Positions 14,629-14,914 of a DNA stretch of 14,914 nucleotides are shown piece by piece; positions within the stretch are counted from its first letter, which is position 1, and each line of letters begins with the position of its first letter. Under the pieces are notes generated by a model. The model ran no database searches, was not told the origin of the DNA, and worked only from the letters and a program-made list of their open reading frames with translations. Made by a program: the position numbers and the translations under genes. The stretch is from Bacteroidota bacterium (lineage in GTDB: Bacteria > Bacteroidota > Bacteroidia > Chitinophagales > Saprospiraceae): the NCBI GenBank assembly GCA_008501835.1, contig QQUB01000759.1, forward strand, positions 1 to 14,914. The letters are read 5' to 3'.

Positions 14629-14914
14629 GTGAAAAAAATATCTTTTTTAATCGTTGTTGCTTTTTCCGCTTTAACCTTCTATGCCTGTGAAGGATTTTTT
14701 ACCAATGTCACTACTTCAGAAGGGGTTAGTATTGATGAGGTGTTTAAGACCGGAGAAGACCTGGAAGCAGCCCTTAGGGGAGCTTATGATATTGTCCGTG
14801 AAGGTGAGTTGATGGGCTGTTATACGGTTGCTTTTTCAGATATTTTGTCTGGTAATGCAAACGGCTGGGACCTCGAACTTTCCAATCTGGATATGCAGAG
14901 TAGTAACTTGTTCA
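14629..14914 (+). CDS. SusD/RagB-family nutrient-binding lipoprotein (5' part only)
   Basis: The first 95 codons are visible before the window ends. The start is a GTG at 14629, two bases after the SusC stop; no ATG is available nearby, and this start gives a proper lipoprotein signal (KKISFLIVVAFSALTFYACE) with the lipid-bearing Cys at residue 20. The mature part (SIDEVFKTGEDLEAALRGAY, then DIVREGELMGCYTVAFSDIL) matches the N-terminal helical repeats of SusD-like proteins, including the LEAALRGAYD stretch. SusD proteins sit on the cell surface as a lid over the SusC barrel and bind the substrate. The tight spacing indicates translational coupling with SusC. The family is confident, the substrate unknown. 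Confidence 0.93.
   Translation, partial: MKKISFLIVVAFSALTFYACEGFFTNVTTSEGVSIDEVFKTGEDLEAALRGAYDIVREGELMGCYTVAFSDILSGNANGWDLELSNLDMQSSNLF

Overview
The window looks like a Bacteroidota chromosome, perhaps from a Saprospiria- or Cytophagia-like marine or environmental lineage, though the genus cannot be read from it. The signs are a SusC/SusD nutrient-uptake pair, a LytTR regulator, AT-rich genes with almost no Shine-Dalgarno sequences, and a contractile injection system of the Bacteroidota type, including DUF5908 and DUF4255 proteins.

From about 9.3 kb down to base 1, all on the minus strand, lies one tightly packed operon for an extracellular contractile injection system (eCIS; relatives are Serratia antifeeding prophage Afp, Photorhabdus PVC and Algoriphagus AlgoCIS). 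In order of transcription: a small unknown protein with an unresolved start (8968-9321), a DUF4255 tube terminator/cap protein (8418-8975), an unrecognised beta-rich protein that may be a cap adaptor (7266-8414), a single sheath protein (5759-7228), a 476-residue coiled-coil protein with no recognised counterpart (4301-5731), two tube proteins (3817-4269 and 3371-3814), a 55-residue DUF5908 protein (3165-3332), a LysM baseplate protein (2496-3158), a VgrG-like spike (723-2489), a PAAR spike tip (422-712) and a gp25-like sheath initiator cut by the window edge (1-390). These cover the cap, sheath, tube, hub and spike of the particle. The baseplate wedge, tail fibre, tape measure, AAA+ ATPase and effector genes are not seen and probably lie beyond base 1.

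Upstream on the same strand are a LytTR-type response regulator with a degenerate receiver domain (9447-10190) and an unrecognised protein with two predicted membrane segments (10290-11450). They are separated from the operon and from each other by short spacers (about 125 and 99 bases). They are plausible regulatory or membrane partners of the eCIS, but that rests on position only.

On the plus strand, diverging across a 182-base spacer (11451-11632), are a SusC/RagA TonB-dependent transporter (11633-14626) and the first 95 codons of its SusD/RagB lipoprotein (14629-14914). They look like an unrelated glycan or peptide uptake locus with visibly higher GC. No stretch over 300 bases lacks a gene. 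I saw no tRNA, rRNA, CRISPR array, insertion sequence or convincing terminator.
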